The notes beneath the pieces are model-generated. The model made no database searches, was not told the DNA's origin, and was given only the letters and a program-made list of their open reading frames with translations. This document shows, one piece after another, positions 1-10,343 of a stretch of 64,000 nt of DNA. Position 1 is the stretch's first letter. The number at the start of each line of letters is the position of its first letter. Source of the DNA: Streptomyces sp. NK08204 (GTDB taxonomy: Bacteria > Actinomycetota > Actinomycetes > Streptomycetales > Streptomycetaceae); NCBI RefSeq assembly GCF_020400585.1, contig NZ_JAINVF010000001.1, forward strand, positions 434,001-498,000. Reading direction: 5' to 3'. A program made the position numbers and the translations under genes.

Positions 1-682
1 AGCGGGATCCCCTTCGGGCAGGCGGTCGCGCACTCGCCGGTCAGCGTGCAGCCGCCGAAGCCCTCCGCGTCCATCTGGGCCACCATGTCCAGCACCCGGG
101 TCTCCCGCTCGGGTGCGCCCTGCGGCAGGACGCCCAGATGGTTGACCTTGGCGGAGGTGAACAGCATCGCGGCGCCGTTCGGGCACGCGGCCACGCACGC
201 CCCGCATCCGATGCACTCGGCGTGCTCGAAGGCGAAGTCGGCGTCCGCCTTGGGCACCGGTGTGGCGTGGGCCTCCGGCGCGGAGCCGGTCGGTGCGGTG
301 ATGTAGCCGCCGGCCTGGATGATCCGGTCGAAGGCGGAGCGGTCCACGACCAGGTCCTTGACCACCGGGAACGCGCGGGCCCGCCACGGCTCGATGTCGA
401 TCGTGTCGCCGTCCTGGAAGGACCGCATGTGCAGCTGGCAGGTGGTGGTGCGCTCCGGCCCGTGCGCGTCGCCGTTGATGACGAGGCTGCACGCGCCGCA
501 GATGCCCTCGCGGCAGTCGTGGTCGAAGGCCACGGGGTCGTCCCCGGACAGGATGAGCTGTTCGTTGAGGACGTCCAGCATCTCCAGGAAGGACATGTCG
601 GGCGAGATGCCGTCCACCTCGTACGTGGACATGGCACCGTCGGCGTCGGCGTTCTTCTGCCGCCAGACGCGCAGGGTGAGCT

Positions 683-686
<4 letters not shown>
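1..686 (-). CDS. sdhB: Succinate dehydrogenase iron-sulfur subunit (3' end outside window)
   Basis: Iron-sulfur subunit of succinate:menaquinone oxidoreductase, which carries electrons from the flavoprotein to the membrane cytochrome b. An N-terminal plant-ferredoxin-type [2Fe-2S] motif ([12 protein letters not shown] followed by TTCQLHM) precedes a bacterial ferredoxin cluster ([15 protein letters not shown]), and a last cysteine group ([10 protein letters not shown]) begins just before the window edge. The start ATG at 686 overlaps the stop of sdhA in an ATGA arrangement, so translation is probably coupled. The gene runs off the left edge after about 228 codons, so its C-terminus is not visible. 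Confidence 0.95.
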
Positions 687-2632
<1,946 letters not shown>

Positions 2633-2634
2633 GT

Positions 2635-3339
2635 TCAGCTCACCACTCCGGTCATGACGCCCACGGGTACGGCGATGAAGCCGACCGTGAGCAGCAGCGC
2701 GAGGACATTGGCGGTGCTCTTCAGGGCACGGTCGAGGGTGCGGCTGCCGACGCCGAGGGTCTGGGCGGCGCTCCAGAAGCCGTGCCGGACGTGCAGGCCG
2801 AGCGCGAGCATCGCGACGATGTAGATGACGTTGCCGTACCAGGTGGAGAAGGTGTCGACGACGTTGTTGTAGGGGTGGCCGGGCTGGAAGCCGGGGTGGA
2901 CGGTGCCGGTCGTGATGTCGAGGATGTGCCAGACGACGAAGAGACCGAGGATGATCCCGCCCCAGCGCATGGTCCGGGTCGCGTAGCTCGCCCGGGGCCG
3001 GGCGTGCACGTACTTGCTGGGCCGGGCCTTGATGTCGCGGCGGCTCAGCTGATAGGCGGAGAGGGCGTGCGCGACCACGGCGACGATCATGACGATCCGG
3101 ATGAGCCAGAGCGTCCAGCCGTGGTGCATGAAGGGTTCGAGGAGGGTGCGCAGCCAGTGGCTGTAGTGGTCGAACTCGCCCGGCCCGAAGAAGATCTTCA
3201 GGTTGCCGATCATGTGCAGGACCAGGTAGGTCAGCATGACCAGTCCGCTGACGGCCATCACCGTCTTCTTGCCGACGGAGCTGTCCCACAGCGTGCGCGC
3301 CATGGACGGCCGTCGTTCCGTCCGCGTTGCCAGAGCCAT
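2635..3339 (-). CDS. sdhC: Succinate dehydrogenase cytochrome b subunit
   Basis: Membrane anchor of 234 residues with about five hydrophobic segments and histidines suited to axial haem ligation ([32 protein letters not shown]). This is the single-subunit di-haem anchor (B. subtilis SdhC type), which matches the absence of a separate sdhD gene. First gene of the minus-strand sdhCAB operon. The ATG at 3339 lies 7 nt after a TACGTT -10-like hexamer, so the transcript may be leaderless. Confidence 0.93.
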   Translation of the reverse strand: MALATRTERRPSMARTLWDSSVGKKTVMAVSGLVMLTYLVLHMIGNLKIFFGPGEFDHYSHWLRTLLEPFMHHGWTLWLIRIVMIVAVVAHALSAYQLSRRDIKARPSKYVHARPRASYATRTMRWGGIILGLFVVWHILDITTGTVHPGFQPGHPYNNVVDTFSTWYGNVIYIVAMLALGLHVRHGFWSAAQTLGVGSRTLDRALKSTANVLALLLTVGFIAVPVGVMTGVVS

Positions 3340-3346
3340 GTCTCAG

Positions 3347-3376
3347 AACGTAGGGCCCGGGAACCCGATCGGTCCA
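3347..3376 (-). promoter_or_regulatory. Putative sdhCAB promoter (leaderless)
   Basis: Read on the minus strand, TGGACC (3376-3371), an 18-nt spacer and TACGTT (3352-3347) resemble a vegetative Streptomyces promoter. The hexamer ends 7 nt before the sdhC ATG, so transcription would begin about at the start codon. Inferred from pattern only. Confidence 0.4.
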
Positions 3377-3398
3377 AGACATGGTCTGGCTCGTTTCC

Positions 3399-3413
3399 AT
3401 AGGCTCAGGCTAT
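3399..3413. promoter_or_regulatory. LysR-type T-N11-A operator candidate
   Basis: ATAG-N7-CTAT is a 15-bp dyad containing the T-N11-A pattern typical of LysR regulators. Its centre is about 66 nt upstream of the predicted sdhC transcription start, the usual activator-site position for the family, and it overlaps the likely -10 (TATTGT, 3411-3416) of the regulator's own gene. Confidence 0.5.
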
Positions 3414-3422
3414 TGTGCCTGG

Positions 3423-4307
3423 GTGCAGTTCCAGCAGCTCCAGTACTTCGTGGCGGTCGCCGAGACCCGGCACTTCACCCGTGCCGCCGAGCTGGTCCAC
3501 GTCGCCCAGCCGTCGCTGTCCCAGCAGATCAGGGCGCTGGAGCGGGAGCTGGGCGCGGACCTGTTCCTGCGGGCGCGGGGGAACATCACGCTCACCGACG
3601 CGGGCGAGGCGCTGCTGCCGCTGGCCCGGCGGATCCTCGCGGATGCGGACACCGCCCGGCACCAGGTGCAGGAGCTGGTGCAGCTGCGGCGGGGGCGGGT
3701 ACGGCTGGGGGCGACGCCGAGCCTGTGCACCGGCCTGCTGCCGGACGTCCTGCGCGCCTTCCACGACCGCTATCCGGGCATCCAGCTGCTGATCGAGGAG
3801 GGCGGCTCCCACGACCTCGTCCGTCAACTGGCCCGTGGTGCCCTGGACCTCGCCCTGATCGTGCTCCCGCTGCCCACGCCCGCGCCCGCGCTGACCACGG
3901 TGGAGCTGCTGTGCGAGGACCTCGTGGTGGTGTCCTCACCGGAGGCGGCAGCACCGGGCCGGGGCGGACGGGCGGTCTCCATCGCGGACCTGGAGGGCGC
4001 GCGGCTGGTGATGTTCCGGCACGGGTACGACCTGCGCGAACTGACCGTCGCCGCGTGCCGGTCCGCCGGGTTCGAGCCGGAGTTCGCGGTGGAGGGCGGC
4101 GAGATGGACGCGGTGCTGGGGTTCGTGCGGGCCGGGCTGGGCGTGGCCGTCGTACCGCGGATGGTCGCCACGCGGTCGGGGCAGGGGCTCAGGGTGACAC
4201 CGCTCGCCCCGCCAGGACTGAACCGGACGATCGCGCTGGCGCACCGCAGCGACGTGGCGCCACCGCGGGCGGCCCGCGAGCTGCAGCGGATGCTGCTGGA
4301 ACGGTGA
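3423..4307 (+). CDS. LysR-family transcriptional regulator
   Basis: Regulator of 294 residues. The N-terminal winged helix-turn-helix (FQQLQYFVAVAETRHFTRAA, then a PSLSQQIRALERELG recognition segment) is followed by a periplasmic-binding-protein-like effector domain from about residue 90. The GTG at 3423 gives the canonical LysR N-terminus; the in-frame ATG at 3381 would add 14 unrelated residues. TATTGT lies 6 nt before the GTG, so the message may be leaderless. It is divergent from sdhCAB and shares an 83-nt intergenic region carrying a T-N11-A box, so sdhCAB control and autoregulation are the likely roles. The effector is unknown. Confidence 0.9.
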   Translation: MQFQQLQYFVAVAETRHFTRAAELVHVAQPSLSQQIRALERELGADLFLRARGNITLTDAGEALLPLARRILADADTARHQVQELVQLRRGRVRLGATPSLCTGLLPDVLRAFHDRYPGIQLLIEEGGSHDLVRQLARGALDLALIVLPLPTPAPALTTVELLCEDLVVVSSPEAAAPGRGGRAVSIADLEGARLVMFRHGYDLRELTVAACRSAGFEPEFAVEGGEMDAVLGFVRAGLGVAVVPRMVATRSGQGLRVTPLAPPGLNRTIALAHRSDVAPPRAARELQRMLLER

Positions 4308-4489
4308 ACTCGCCTTCGCCCGGGGCCGATTGGGCACAGTGACGCGGCGGGCAGAGTCGGGGGGCGCCGATGCCGGAACGGTCACGACGGCCGGCAGCGC
4401 GGCCAGCGCCCGCCCGCTGGGAGGGGTGTGCGCCCTGACGGCACTGGTGCAGTGGCAGCCGTGCCTCCCCCAGGCTCTTCGGTCCCGGC
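4308..4489. other. Convergent intergenic region without a gene
   Basis: A 182-nt gap between the 3' ends of the LysR gene and rmdA. I see no convincing reading frame and no strong terminator hairpin in it. Confidence 0.5.
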
Positions 4490-6634
4490 TCAGCGCGTCG
4501 CGTCCACCAGCGCCAGCTGGTGCAGCCGCTCCGGCGGGCCCGGGCGGGCGTAGTACCACCCCTGGGCCGTGTCGCAGCCCAGTATCCGCAGCTGCTCGGC
4601 CTGGGCGCCGGTCTCCACGCCCTCCACGGTGACCGCGAGGTCCAGGCTGTGCGCCAGGGAGACGATCCCCTCGACGATCTTCAGGTCCACCGGGTCGGCC
4701 GGGAACTGCTGCATGCCCCGCGTGAAGGAACGGTCCAGTTTGAGGACGCTCACCGGGAGACGGCGCAGGTTGGCGAGGTTGGAGTAGCCGGTGCCGAAGT
4801 CGTCCAGGGCGATGTCGACGCCCATCTCGGCCAGTCGGCGCAGCGGTTTGAGGAGGTCGTCGTCGGCGCCGATCAGCGCGGACTCGGTGACCTCCAGGCA
4901 CAGCGCCTCCGGGGTGACGCCGGTGCGTTCCAGGATGTCCACCGTGTCCTGGACCAGCCCGGGGTGGGAGAGCTGGCAGGGCGACAGGTTGACGTTGATG
5001 CGCAGCGGGCCGGCGGACATCGGGTCGGCGAGGCGCTCGCGCCACTCGCGGGCCTGGCGGACGGACTCCTCCAGCACCCAGCGGCCCAGCGGGACGATCA
5101 GGCCCGTGTGCTCGGCGAGCGGGATGAACCGGTCGGGGCCGAGGACACCGTGCTGCGGGTGCAGCCAGCGCACCAGGGCCTCGGCGCCGCGCACTCTGCC
5201 GTCGCCGAGGTGGACCAGGGGCTGGTACTCGATGAAGAACTCGCCGCGTTCCAGGGCCGTCGGCAGCGCCGTGGTCAGCCCGTGGCGGGTGATGGCGCGG
5301 GCGTCGGCCTCGGGGTCGGCGAGTTCCGAGCGGTTGCCGCCCGCCGACTTCGCCCGGTACATGGTGATGTCGGCGCTGCGCAGCACCTCGGCTGCGGTGC
5401 GCTCGCCGGCCGGGCCCTCGACGATGCCGAGGCTGCCCCGCACCAGCAGGTCACGGCCGTCGATGCCGATCGGCGTGACGAGGGCGTTCATGATGCGCTC
5501 GGCGAGTTCGTCGACCTCGCGCTCGGTGTCGGGACCGGTGGTCAGCGCCACGAACTCGTCGCCGCCGAGCCGGGCGACCATCTCGCCGGGGGCGGTGGCG
5601 CAGGACTGCAGCCGGTCGGCGACCTCCACCAGCAGCCGGTCGCCGGCCGCGTGGCCGAGGCTGTCGTTGATGGTCTTGAACCCGTCCAGGTCCAGGTAGC
5701 ACAGGCCGAAACGCTGGCCCTGGCCCGCGTTCAGTGCCTTCTCCAGCCGTTCGAAGAACAGCGTGCGGTTGGGCAGGCCGGTGAGCGCGTCGTGCGTGGC
5801 CTCGTAGCGCAGCCGCAGGTTGAGCAGCCGGCGCTCGGTGGTGTCCTCCATGAGGGCGAGCTGGTACTGCGGCTTGCCGTCGGCGTCGCGCAGCAGGGAG
5901 ACGGTCAGGTTGGTCCACAGGACCGTGCCGTCGGGCCGGTTGAAGGCCTTCTCCACGTGGTAGTGCTCGCGCTCGCCGCGGACCAGCTCGTCGTAGAGCC
6001 GCCAGGTCTGCGGTGCGTCCTCGGGGTGGGTCCAGTCCAGTACCCGGCGGCCCCGCAGGGCCTGCTCGGAGAGCCCGAACATGCGCAGCAGCGCCTCGTT
6101 GACCTGCAGTACGTTGCCGTCGAGGTCGGCGATGCCGATCCCTATGGCGGCGCCCTCGAAGACGGCGCGGAAGCGGGCCTCGCTCGCGTGCAGCGCCTGC
6201 GCCACCACGCCCTGGGCCTGCAACGCGGCCTGGGCGATGGCCTCTTGCTCGGCCAGGGTGCGCTCGCGCAGCGCCTGCGCGTAGCCGGCGGCCATCGCGT
6301 GCTGCAGCCGCGAGGAGCGCATGCGCAGTTCGTCCTGGGGCCCGTCCTCGCCGCAGTAGAGCACCAGGTAGGCGTCGACGCAGTCCAGGGTGCGGGCGAG
6401 CGCCTCGGGGTCGGTGCAGTGCACGCCGACCAGGGCGGCACCGACCGCCTTGGCCTCCGCGGCGGCGAAGCTGCGGGCCCGCAGGAGCTGGCTCAGCCGG
6501 CGGGCGAGGGGCAGGAGTTGCCCCTCGAACTCCGCCCGGGTGAGTGACGTCGAGGCGACCGGGTAGACCGCCCGGCTCCAGATCGTCGTCAGCCGCCGCA
6601 GTCTGTCCTCCGGCCCGTCCGGCTCCGCGCTCAC
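4490..6634 (-). CDS. rmdA: PAS-GGDEF-EAL cyclic-di-GMP enzyme (RmdA type)
   Basis: A 714-residue protein that probably makes and/or degrades c-di-GMP. Order: N-terminal helical region (1-145), PAS/PAC (about 150-270), GGDEF with intact RLGGDEF at 355-361, and EAL with intact EAL at 485-487 plus DDFGTGYSNL. Both catalytic signatures are present, so a dual enzyme is possible. The layout and the neighbouring sdh operon match S. coelicolor RmdA (SCO0928, from memory), a c-di-GMP phosphodiesterase affecting development. I chose the GTG at 6634 because it overlaps the stop of the upstream methyltransferase (GTGA). The frame stays open to 7051, but that part is antisense-like noise over the methyltransferase. 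Confidence 0.85.
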   Translation of the reverse strand: MSAEPDGPEDRLRRLTTIWSRAVYPVASTSLTRAEFEGQLLPLARRLSQLLRARSFAAAEAKAVGAALVGVHCTDPEALARTLDCVDAYLVLYCGEDGPQDELRMRSSRLQHAMAAGYAQALRERTLAEQEAIAQAALQAQGVVAQALHASEARFRAVFEGAAIGIGIADLDGNVLQVNEALLRMFGLSEQALRGRRVLDWTHPEDAPQTWRLYDELVRGEREHYHVEKAFNRPDGTVLWTNLTVSLLRDADGKPQYQLALMEDTTERRLLNLRLRYEATHDALTGLPNRTLFFERLEKALNAGQGQRFGLCYLDLDGFKTINDSLGHAAGDRLLVEVADRLQSCATAPGEMVARLGGDEFVALTTGPDTEREVDELAERIMNALVTPIGIDGRDLLVRGSLGIVEGPAGERTAAEVLRSADITMYRAKSAGGNRSELADPEADARAITRHGLTTALPTALERGEFFIEYQPLVHLGDGRVRGAEALVRWLHPQHGVLGPDRFIPLAEHTGLIVPLGRWVLEESVRQAREWRERLADPMSAGPLRINVNLSPCQLSHPGLVQDTVDILERTGVTPEALCLEVTESALIGADDDLLKPLRRLAEMGVDIALDDFGTGYSNLANLRRLPVSVLKLDRSFTRGMQQFPADPVDLKIVEGIVSLAHSLDLAVTVEGVETGAQAEQLRILGCDTAQGWYYARPGPPERLHQLALVDATR

Positions 6635-7443
6635 GCCGGACGCCCCACGCCCGCGAACCCGGAGAAGGCATACGGATCCTCGTCCTGCGGTGCCGATTCC
6701 GGGCGCCAGAGCGGCATCGGCACCAGTCCGGGTTCCACCATGTCGTACCCCTCGAAGAACCGCGCGATCTCGTCGCGCGAGCGCATGATCAGCGGGTTGC
6801 GAATGTCCTTGTATACGTCCACCGCGCCCTCGGTCCGCTCGGGAGGCAGCGGGATTCCCTCGTACGAGGCATGGGTGATGACCAGCAGGCTGCCGGGCGC
6901 GAGCGCCGCACGCAGCTCGGCCACCGCACCGTACGGGTCGTCCGCGTCTTCCACGAAGTGCAGTATGGCAACGAGCAGGAGGGCCACTGGCCGATTCAGG
7001 TCGATCAGGCGCTCCAGTTGGGGGCTGGAGAGGATGTGCTGCGGCTTGCACAGGTCCGCGGCGATCACGTCGGCGTCGGGGTTGCCGTCCAGCACCGCCT
7101 GACTGTGCGCGACGGCGACCGGGTCGTGGTCGACGTACACCACCCGGGCTCCGGGTACGGCGCCCTGGGCGATGTCGTGGACGTTGCCGAAGGTCGGGAT
7201 GCCGGAGCCGATGTCGAGGAACTGGGTGATGCCCTGGGCCGCCGCGAAGCGCACGGCCCGGCGCAGGAACGCCCGGTTCGCCTGCATGATCTTCGGCAGC
7301 CCCGGCATGAAGTCCAGCGCCTTGCGGGCCGCCTCCCGGTCGACCTCGAAGTTGTGCGAACCGCCCAGGTAGTAGTCGTAGATACGCGCCACGCTCGGCA
7401 CCGTGATGTCGATGCTGCGTGGGGCCCAGGCGGGACGCTCCAT
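6631..7443 (-). CDS. SAM-dependent methyltransferase, DUF574/Methyltransf_19 family
   Basis: A 270-residue member of the actinomycete S-adenosylmethionine methyltransferase family. The N-terminus carries the family signature (PSVARIYDYYLGGSHNF), followed by a Rossmann SAM-binding motif (FLDIGSGIPTFGN), the acidic strand VVYVDHDP, and VIAADL. Substrates of this large Streptomyces family are mostly unknown. The ATG at 7443 is preceded by GGAGAA, and upstream in-frame starts would add non-conserved sequence. Its stop overlaps the rmdA GTG, so the two are probably co-translated, linking an unidentified methylation to c-di-GMP signalling. Confidence 0.88.
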   Translation of the reverse strand: MERPAWAPRSIDITVPSVARIYDYYLGGSHNFEVDREAARKALDFMPGLPKIMQANRAFLRRAVRFAAAQGITQFLDIGSGIPTFGNVHDIAQGAVPGARVVYVDHDPVAVAHSQAVLDGNPDADVIAADLCKPQHILSSPQLERLIDLNRPVALLLVAILHFVEDADDPYGAVAELRAALAPGSLLVITHASYEGIPLPPERTEGAVDVYKDIRNPLIMRSRDEIARFFEGYDMVEPGLVPMPLWRPESAPQDEDPYAFSGFAGVGRPA

Positions 7444-7537
7444 GTACTTCTCCAAGGTGCGGACGGCAGATACGGCAGGTGCAGGCGATCCGGTGTTCGA
7501 GCTGAGGCTACTGATCGCCCGCCAAAGGAGCGAGCTG

Positions 7538-7562
7538 AACCGGAAATTGACCGTCCGTTCCC
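7538..7562 (-). promoter_or_regulatory. Possible ECF/SigR-like promoter of the methyltransferase-rmdA operon
   Basis: On the minus strand GGGAAC (7562-7557) and GTT (7540-7538) are separated by 16 nt, resembling ECF-type -35/-10 elements about 95 nt upstream of the methyltransferase start. Pattern match only. Confidence 0.25.
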
Positions 7563-7625
7563 GGTCACCACCTGCGGCAAGTGTCCGTATGGCCCCGCTG
7601 CGTAACACCTGCCGGACATGCAGCG

Positions 7626-7660
7626 GTCCGCCCCCTCCGTGCGGTGCGGAGGGGGCGGAC
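7626..7660. terminator. Strong hairpin terminator
   Basis: Perfect 14-bp stem (GTCCGCCCCCTCCG at 7626-7639 with its complement at 7647-7660) and a 7-nt loop. It sits just beyond the 3' end of the minus-strand lipoprotein gene that stops at 7708. Confidence 0.8.
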
Positions 7661-7707
7661 CTTCGGCGGCGCGCCGGCCGGGGGGTCGATCGACCTGGGG
7701 AGGCGAT

Positions 7708-8652
7708 CTACTTCACCGGCGCGCCGACCGGCTTTCCGTCGGGCGCGACGGCGTACCAAGTGCCGCCGACGCCTTGGCCGTTGGTGTCCCCGGGTGCCTT
7801 GTCACCGGAGAAGGTGTAGATCGGCCAGCAGTTGACGGTCATCTGCTTGACGCCGTCGGGCCGGGTGAAACCCATCAGTCCCTTCTTCTTCACGCCTTCG
7901 GTGTCACCCGGCTCGACCGCAGCGACGGCAGGCCACTTCTCCAGGCAGGCTCCGGTGCAGTTCGAGACAGGCTCGGGCCAGGCCTTGTCCTTCAGGAAGC
8001 GGTAGACCGTCCTGCCGTGCCTGTCGACGATGATGTCGCCCAGCTCGGGGTCCTTGCGGACGGACAGGCCGGGCAGGGCGGACAGGGAGGCCTTCTTGCC
8101 GTCGGGGGCGAGCGCGAACCACGTGCCGCCCACTCCCTGGCCGTTGACGTCCCCGGGGCCGGCGTCCTTCGCGTACCGGTAGGCGGGCCAGCCGCCGATG
8201 GTGAGCTGTTCGGTCCCGTCGGCACGGGTGACCTCGCCGAGCATCGCCCTGTCGACGCCCGGGCCGGCGGTGGCGTCGCCGGCGGGCACCGGCGGCCAGG
8301 TGGCGGCGCAGTCGCCGGAGCAGTTCGACCTGGGCGGGTTCGCGGTGTCCTTGTCGAAGCGGTACAGGGTGTGGCCGGAGCCGTCGGTCAGCACGCTGCC
8401 CAGGTCGGGGTTGGCGGCCACGGTCAGCTTGCCCGCGGGGGCGGGGGATGCGGAACTCTGGCTGCCGTCGGTGCCGTAGCCGTTGGCCGCGCCGGATCCG
8501 GTGCCCGGGTTGCCGTAGTCGCCCACGGCCGCCGTGGCCCCGACGTTCCGGGCCGCCGGGGTGGCGGTGTGGTCCTGACCGCACGCCGCCGTCAACGCCA
8601 GTATCGCGGCGGCCATGGCCGTCAGTGAGGCGGTCCGCCAGGAGGTATTCAT
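7708..8652 (-). CDS. Secreted lipoprotein with repeated Lipoprotein_15 domains
   Basis: A 314-residue exported protein. The N-terminus is a hydrophobic signal ending in a relaxed lipobox (LTAACG), then a Ser/Gly/Ala linker, then tandem copies of the 'secreted repeat of unknown function'. Each copy has a GHTLYRF or GRTVYRF segment, a CxxxC pair (NCSGDC, NCTGAC) with W-P, and a C-terminal GQGVGGTW(F/Y)A motif. The paired cysteines suggest metal or redox binding, but no function is established. ATG at 8652 with GGGAG upstream. First member of an envelope-protein block and followed by a strong terminator. Confidence 0.85.
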   Translation of the reverse strand: MNTSWRTASLTAMAAAILALTAACGQDHTATPAARNVGATAAVGDYGNPGTGSGAANGYGTDGSQSSASPAPAGKLTVAANPDLGSVLTDGSGHTLYRFDKDTANPPRSNCSGDCAATWPPVPAGDATAGPGVDRAMLGEVTRADGTEQLTIGGWPAYRYAKDAGPGDVNGQGVGGTWFALAPDGKKASLSALPGLSVRKDPELGDIIVDRHGRTVYRFLKDKAWPEPVSNCTGACLEKWPAVAAVEPGDTEGVKKKGLMGFTRPDGVKQMTVNCWPIYTFSGDKAPGDTNGQGVGGTWYAVAPDGKPVGAPVK

Positions 8653-8862
8653 CGTCAACTCCCCATTATCACCTGGATGTTGCAGCGTCTTCCGGTGCCG
8701 CCGCACGGCCATGGGTACGTGCCGCGAGGTCCCGGGCGTTCAACGGGGACGTGAAATTCCTGCCTGCCGGCCGTGAAACCCGTCACGGTGCCACATCCCT
8801 CGTTCGGATCAATACCTGGGCGGTGGGGAATGGGACCGCGCCCGGCGCCCCATGCTCTCGTC

Positions 8863-9453
8863 GTGCATGGACCCGAAGTGACCCGACGCGCCTGCGCCGC
8901 GAGAGCGGTGGCATTGGTGGCGCTGACCTGGACGTTGGCGGGCTGCCCGGTCGGTACCGCCTCGGCTGATGCCTGCGCGTCCGCCTCGACGGGCCCGGAC
9001 GGCACGGTGGCGGTGGCCGTCGCGGGTGGAGAGGGCCACCGGCACTGGCCCGATCCGCCCTGCCCGCCCCTGCCTCCGTGCCCGCCCACGCCCACCCCCG
9101 TGCCACCCCCGCCGCCCCCGTCGCCGCCTCCTCCGCCGCCGCCTCCCAAACCGGCGCCCCGGCCGACGCCGCCGCCCGAACCTCCGCCGAAACCCCGGCC
9201 GAAGCCGCCCGCCCGGCCCGCACCAGCCCCGCCCGCACCCCTGCCGACCCCCACGCCCGCCCCGACGCCCGAGCCGAGACCGAAGCCGACGCCCAGGCCC
9301 GCCCCGCGGCCCTCCGTGACCCCGGTGAGCTACCCGGCGTACCACGCCCGGCCGACCCGCCACCCGGCGCCCGGGCACACCTCGCCGGTCACCTACGTCC
9401 TGCTCATCACCGTTCCCGCGATCGTCGCCGTCGCGGCGCTGCGCCCGCGCTGA
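8863..9453 (+). CDS. Proline-rich surface protein with C-terminal membrane anchor
   Basis: About 196 residues. A signal sequence contains LAGC, a good lipobox, just before an Ala-rich stretch. The next roughly 120 residues are Pro/Lys/Arg/Thr repeats of the wall-spanning type, and the C-terminus is one hydrophobic helix (TYVLLITVPAIVAVAALRPR) with a short basic tail. GTG at 8863 is chosen since a CATGCT -10-like hexamer lies 6 nt upstream (leaderless), but GTG at 8878 or ATG at 8773 are alternatives. Its neighbours suggest a cell-surface structural role; there is no LPXTG motif. Confidence 0.65.
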   Translation: MHGPEVTRRACAARAVALVALTWTLAGCPVGTASADACASASTGPDGTVAVAVAGGEGHRHWPDPPCPPLPPCPPTPTPVPPPPPPSPPPPPPPPKPAPRPTPPPEPPPKPRPKPPARPAPAPPAPLPTPTPAPTPEPRPKPTPRPAPRPSVTPVSYPAYHARPTRHPAPGHTSPVTYVLLITVPAIVAVAALRPR

Positions 9454-9478
9454 CGCGCTCCCCCTCTGGAGGCACCCG

Positions 9479-10243
9479 TTGTCGGATTGGCTTGTTCTCG
9501 TCCTCGCGATGCTGGGGGCGTGTGCCGTGGTCGTCGTCATCGTCCTCGTGCGGCAGAAGACCGCGGCCGAGGGCGAGGATCCCAGTGAGACCCCGGACGT
9601 CATCGAGTACATGACGATGTGGATCGGGGTCGTGTACGCCATCGTCCTGGGGCTGGCCATCGCGGGCGTGTGGGAGGCCCGCAGCGCCGCCCAGGACCAT
9701 GTGCAGGCCGAGGCCCAGGCGCTGCACGAGGTCTCCGAGCGGGTGCGGGTCTATCCGCCGGACGTCCGGGACCGCATCCGGCACGACGTCAACGCCTATG
9801 TCGGACACGTGGTGACCGCCGAGTGGAAGTCGATGGCCGACCATGGACGGCTCACCGCGCGCGGCGGTGAGCTGTTGACGCGGCTGCGCCACGAGGTCAC
9901 CGACTACCAGCCGAAGAACGACTTCGAGGCGCAGGCCTACCAGCCACTGCTGGACCAGTTGGCAGCCGCCGACCAGGCGCGCAACGCGCGCGCCGACGCG
10001 ACGGGGGCGACCATGCCGCCCGTGGTGTGGTGGGGGCTGCTGACCGGGGCCGTCATCACCGTCGGCATGGTCTTCGCACTCCAGATCCGGCGCACCGGGC
10101 GCGAGCTGGTCCTGGCCGGGCTGTTCTCCACGACCATCGCCTTCATGCTCTTCCTCATCTGGGACTTCGACTCCCCCTACAGCCGGGGCATCACGGCGAC
10201 CGCGCAGCCGTTCTTGAACCTCTTCCCGAACATCAAGGGCTGA
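9479..10243 (+). CDS. DUF4239-like membrane protein
   Basis: 254 residues with two N-terminal helices (2-24 and about 48-65), a soluble helical middle rich in charged residues, and two C-terminal helices (TGAVITVGMVFALQI and LFSTTIAFMLFLIWDF). This layout fits the bestrophin-like DUF4239 family of unknown function. TTG at 9479 is supported by GGAGG 7 nt upstream. It lies 25 nt after the proline-rich gene, so the two are probably co-transcribed. Confidence 0.8.
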   Translation: MSDWLVLVLAMLGACAVVVVIVLVRQKTAAEGEDPSETPDVIEYMTMWIGVVYAIVLGLAIAGVWEARSAAQDHVQAEAQALHEVSERVRVYPPDVRDRIRHDVNAYVGHVVTAEWKSMADHGRLTARGGELLTRLRHEVTDYQPKNDFEAQAYQPLLDQLAAADQARNARADATGATMPPVVWWGLLTGAVITVGMVFALQIRRTGRELVLAGLFSTTIAFMLFLIWDFDSPYSRGITATAQPFLNLFPNIKG

Positions 10244-10247
10244 CCGC

Positions 10248-10271
10248 GCCGGGGCAGACCTTCGCCCCGGC
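10248..10271. terminator. Hairpin terminator
   Basis: GCCGGGGC (10248-10255) pairs with GCCCCGGC (10264-10271) across an 8-nt loop, immediately after the DUF4239 gene and facing the convergent glycine-rich gene. Confidence 0.7.
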
Positions 10272-10343
10272 TCCCGCAAGGGACCGGGGTGAGGGCCTGT
10301 CCGTTCGTGCGCACGACGCTCGCCGGCGGCCCCTGGCAGGCTG

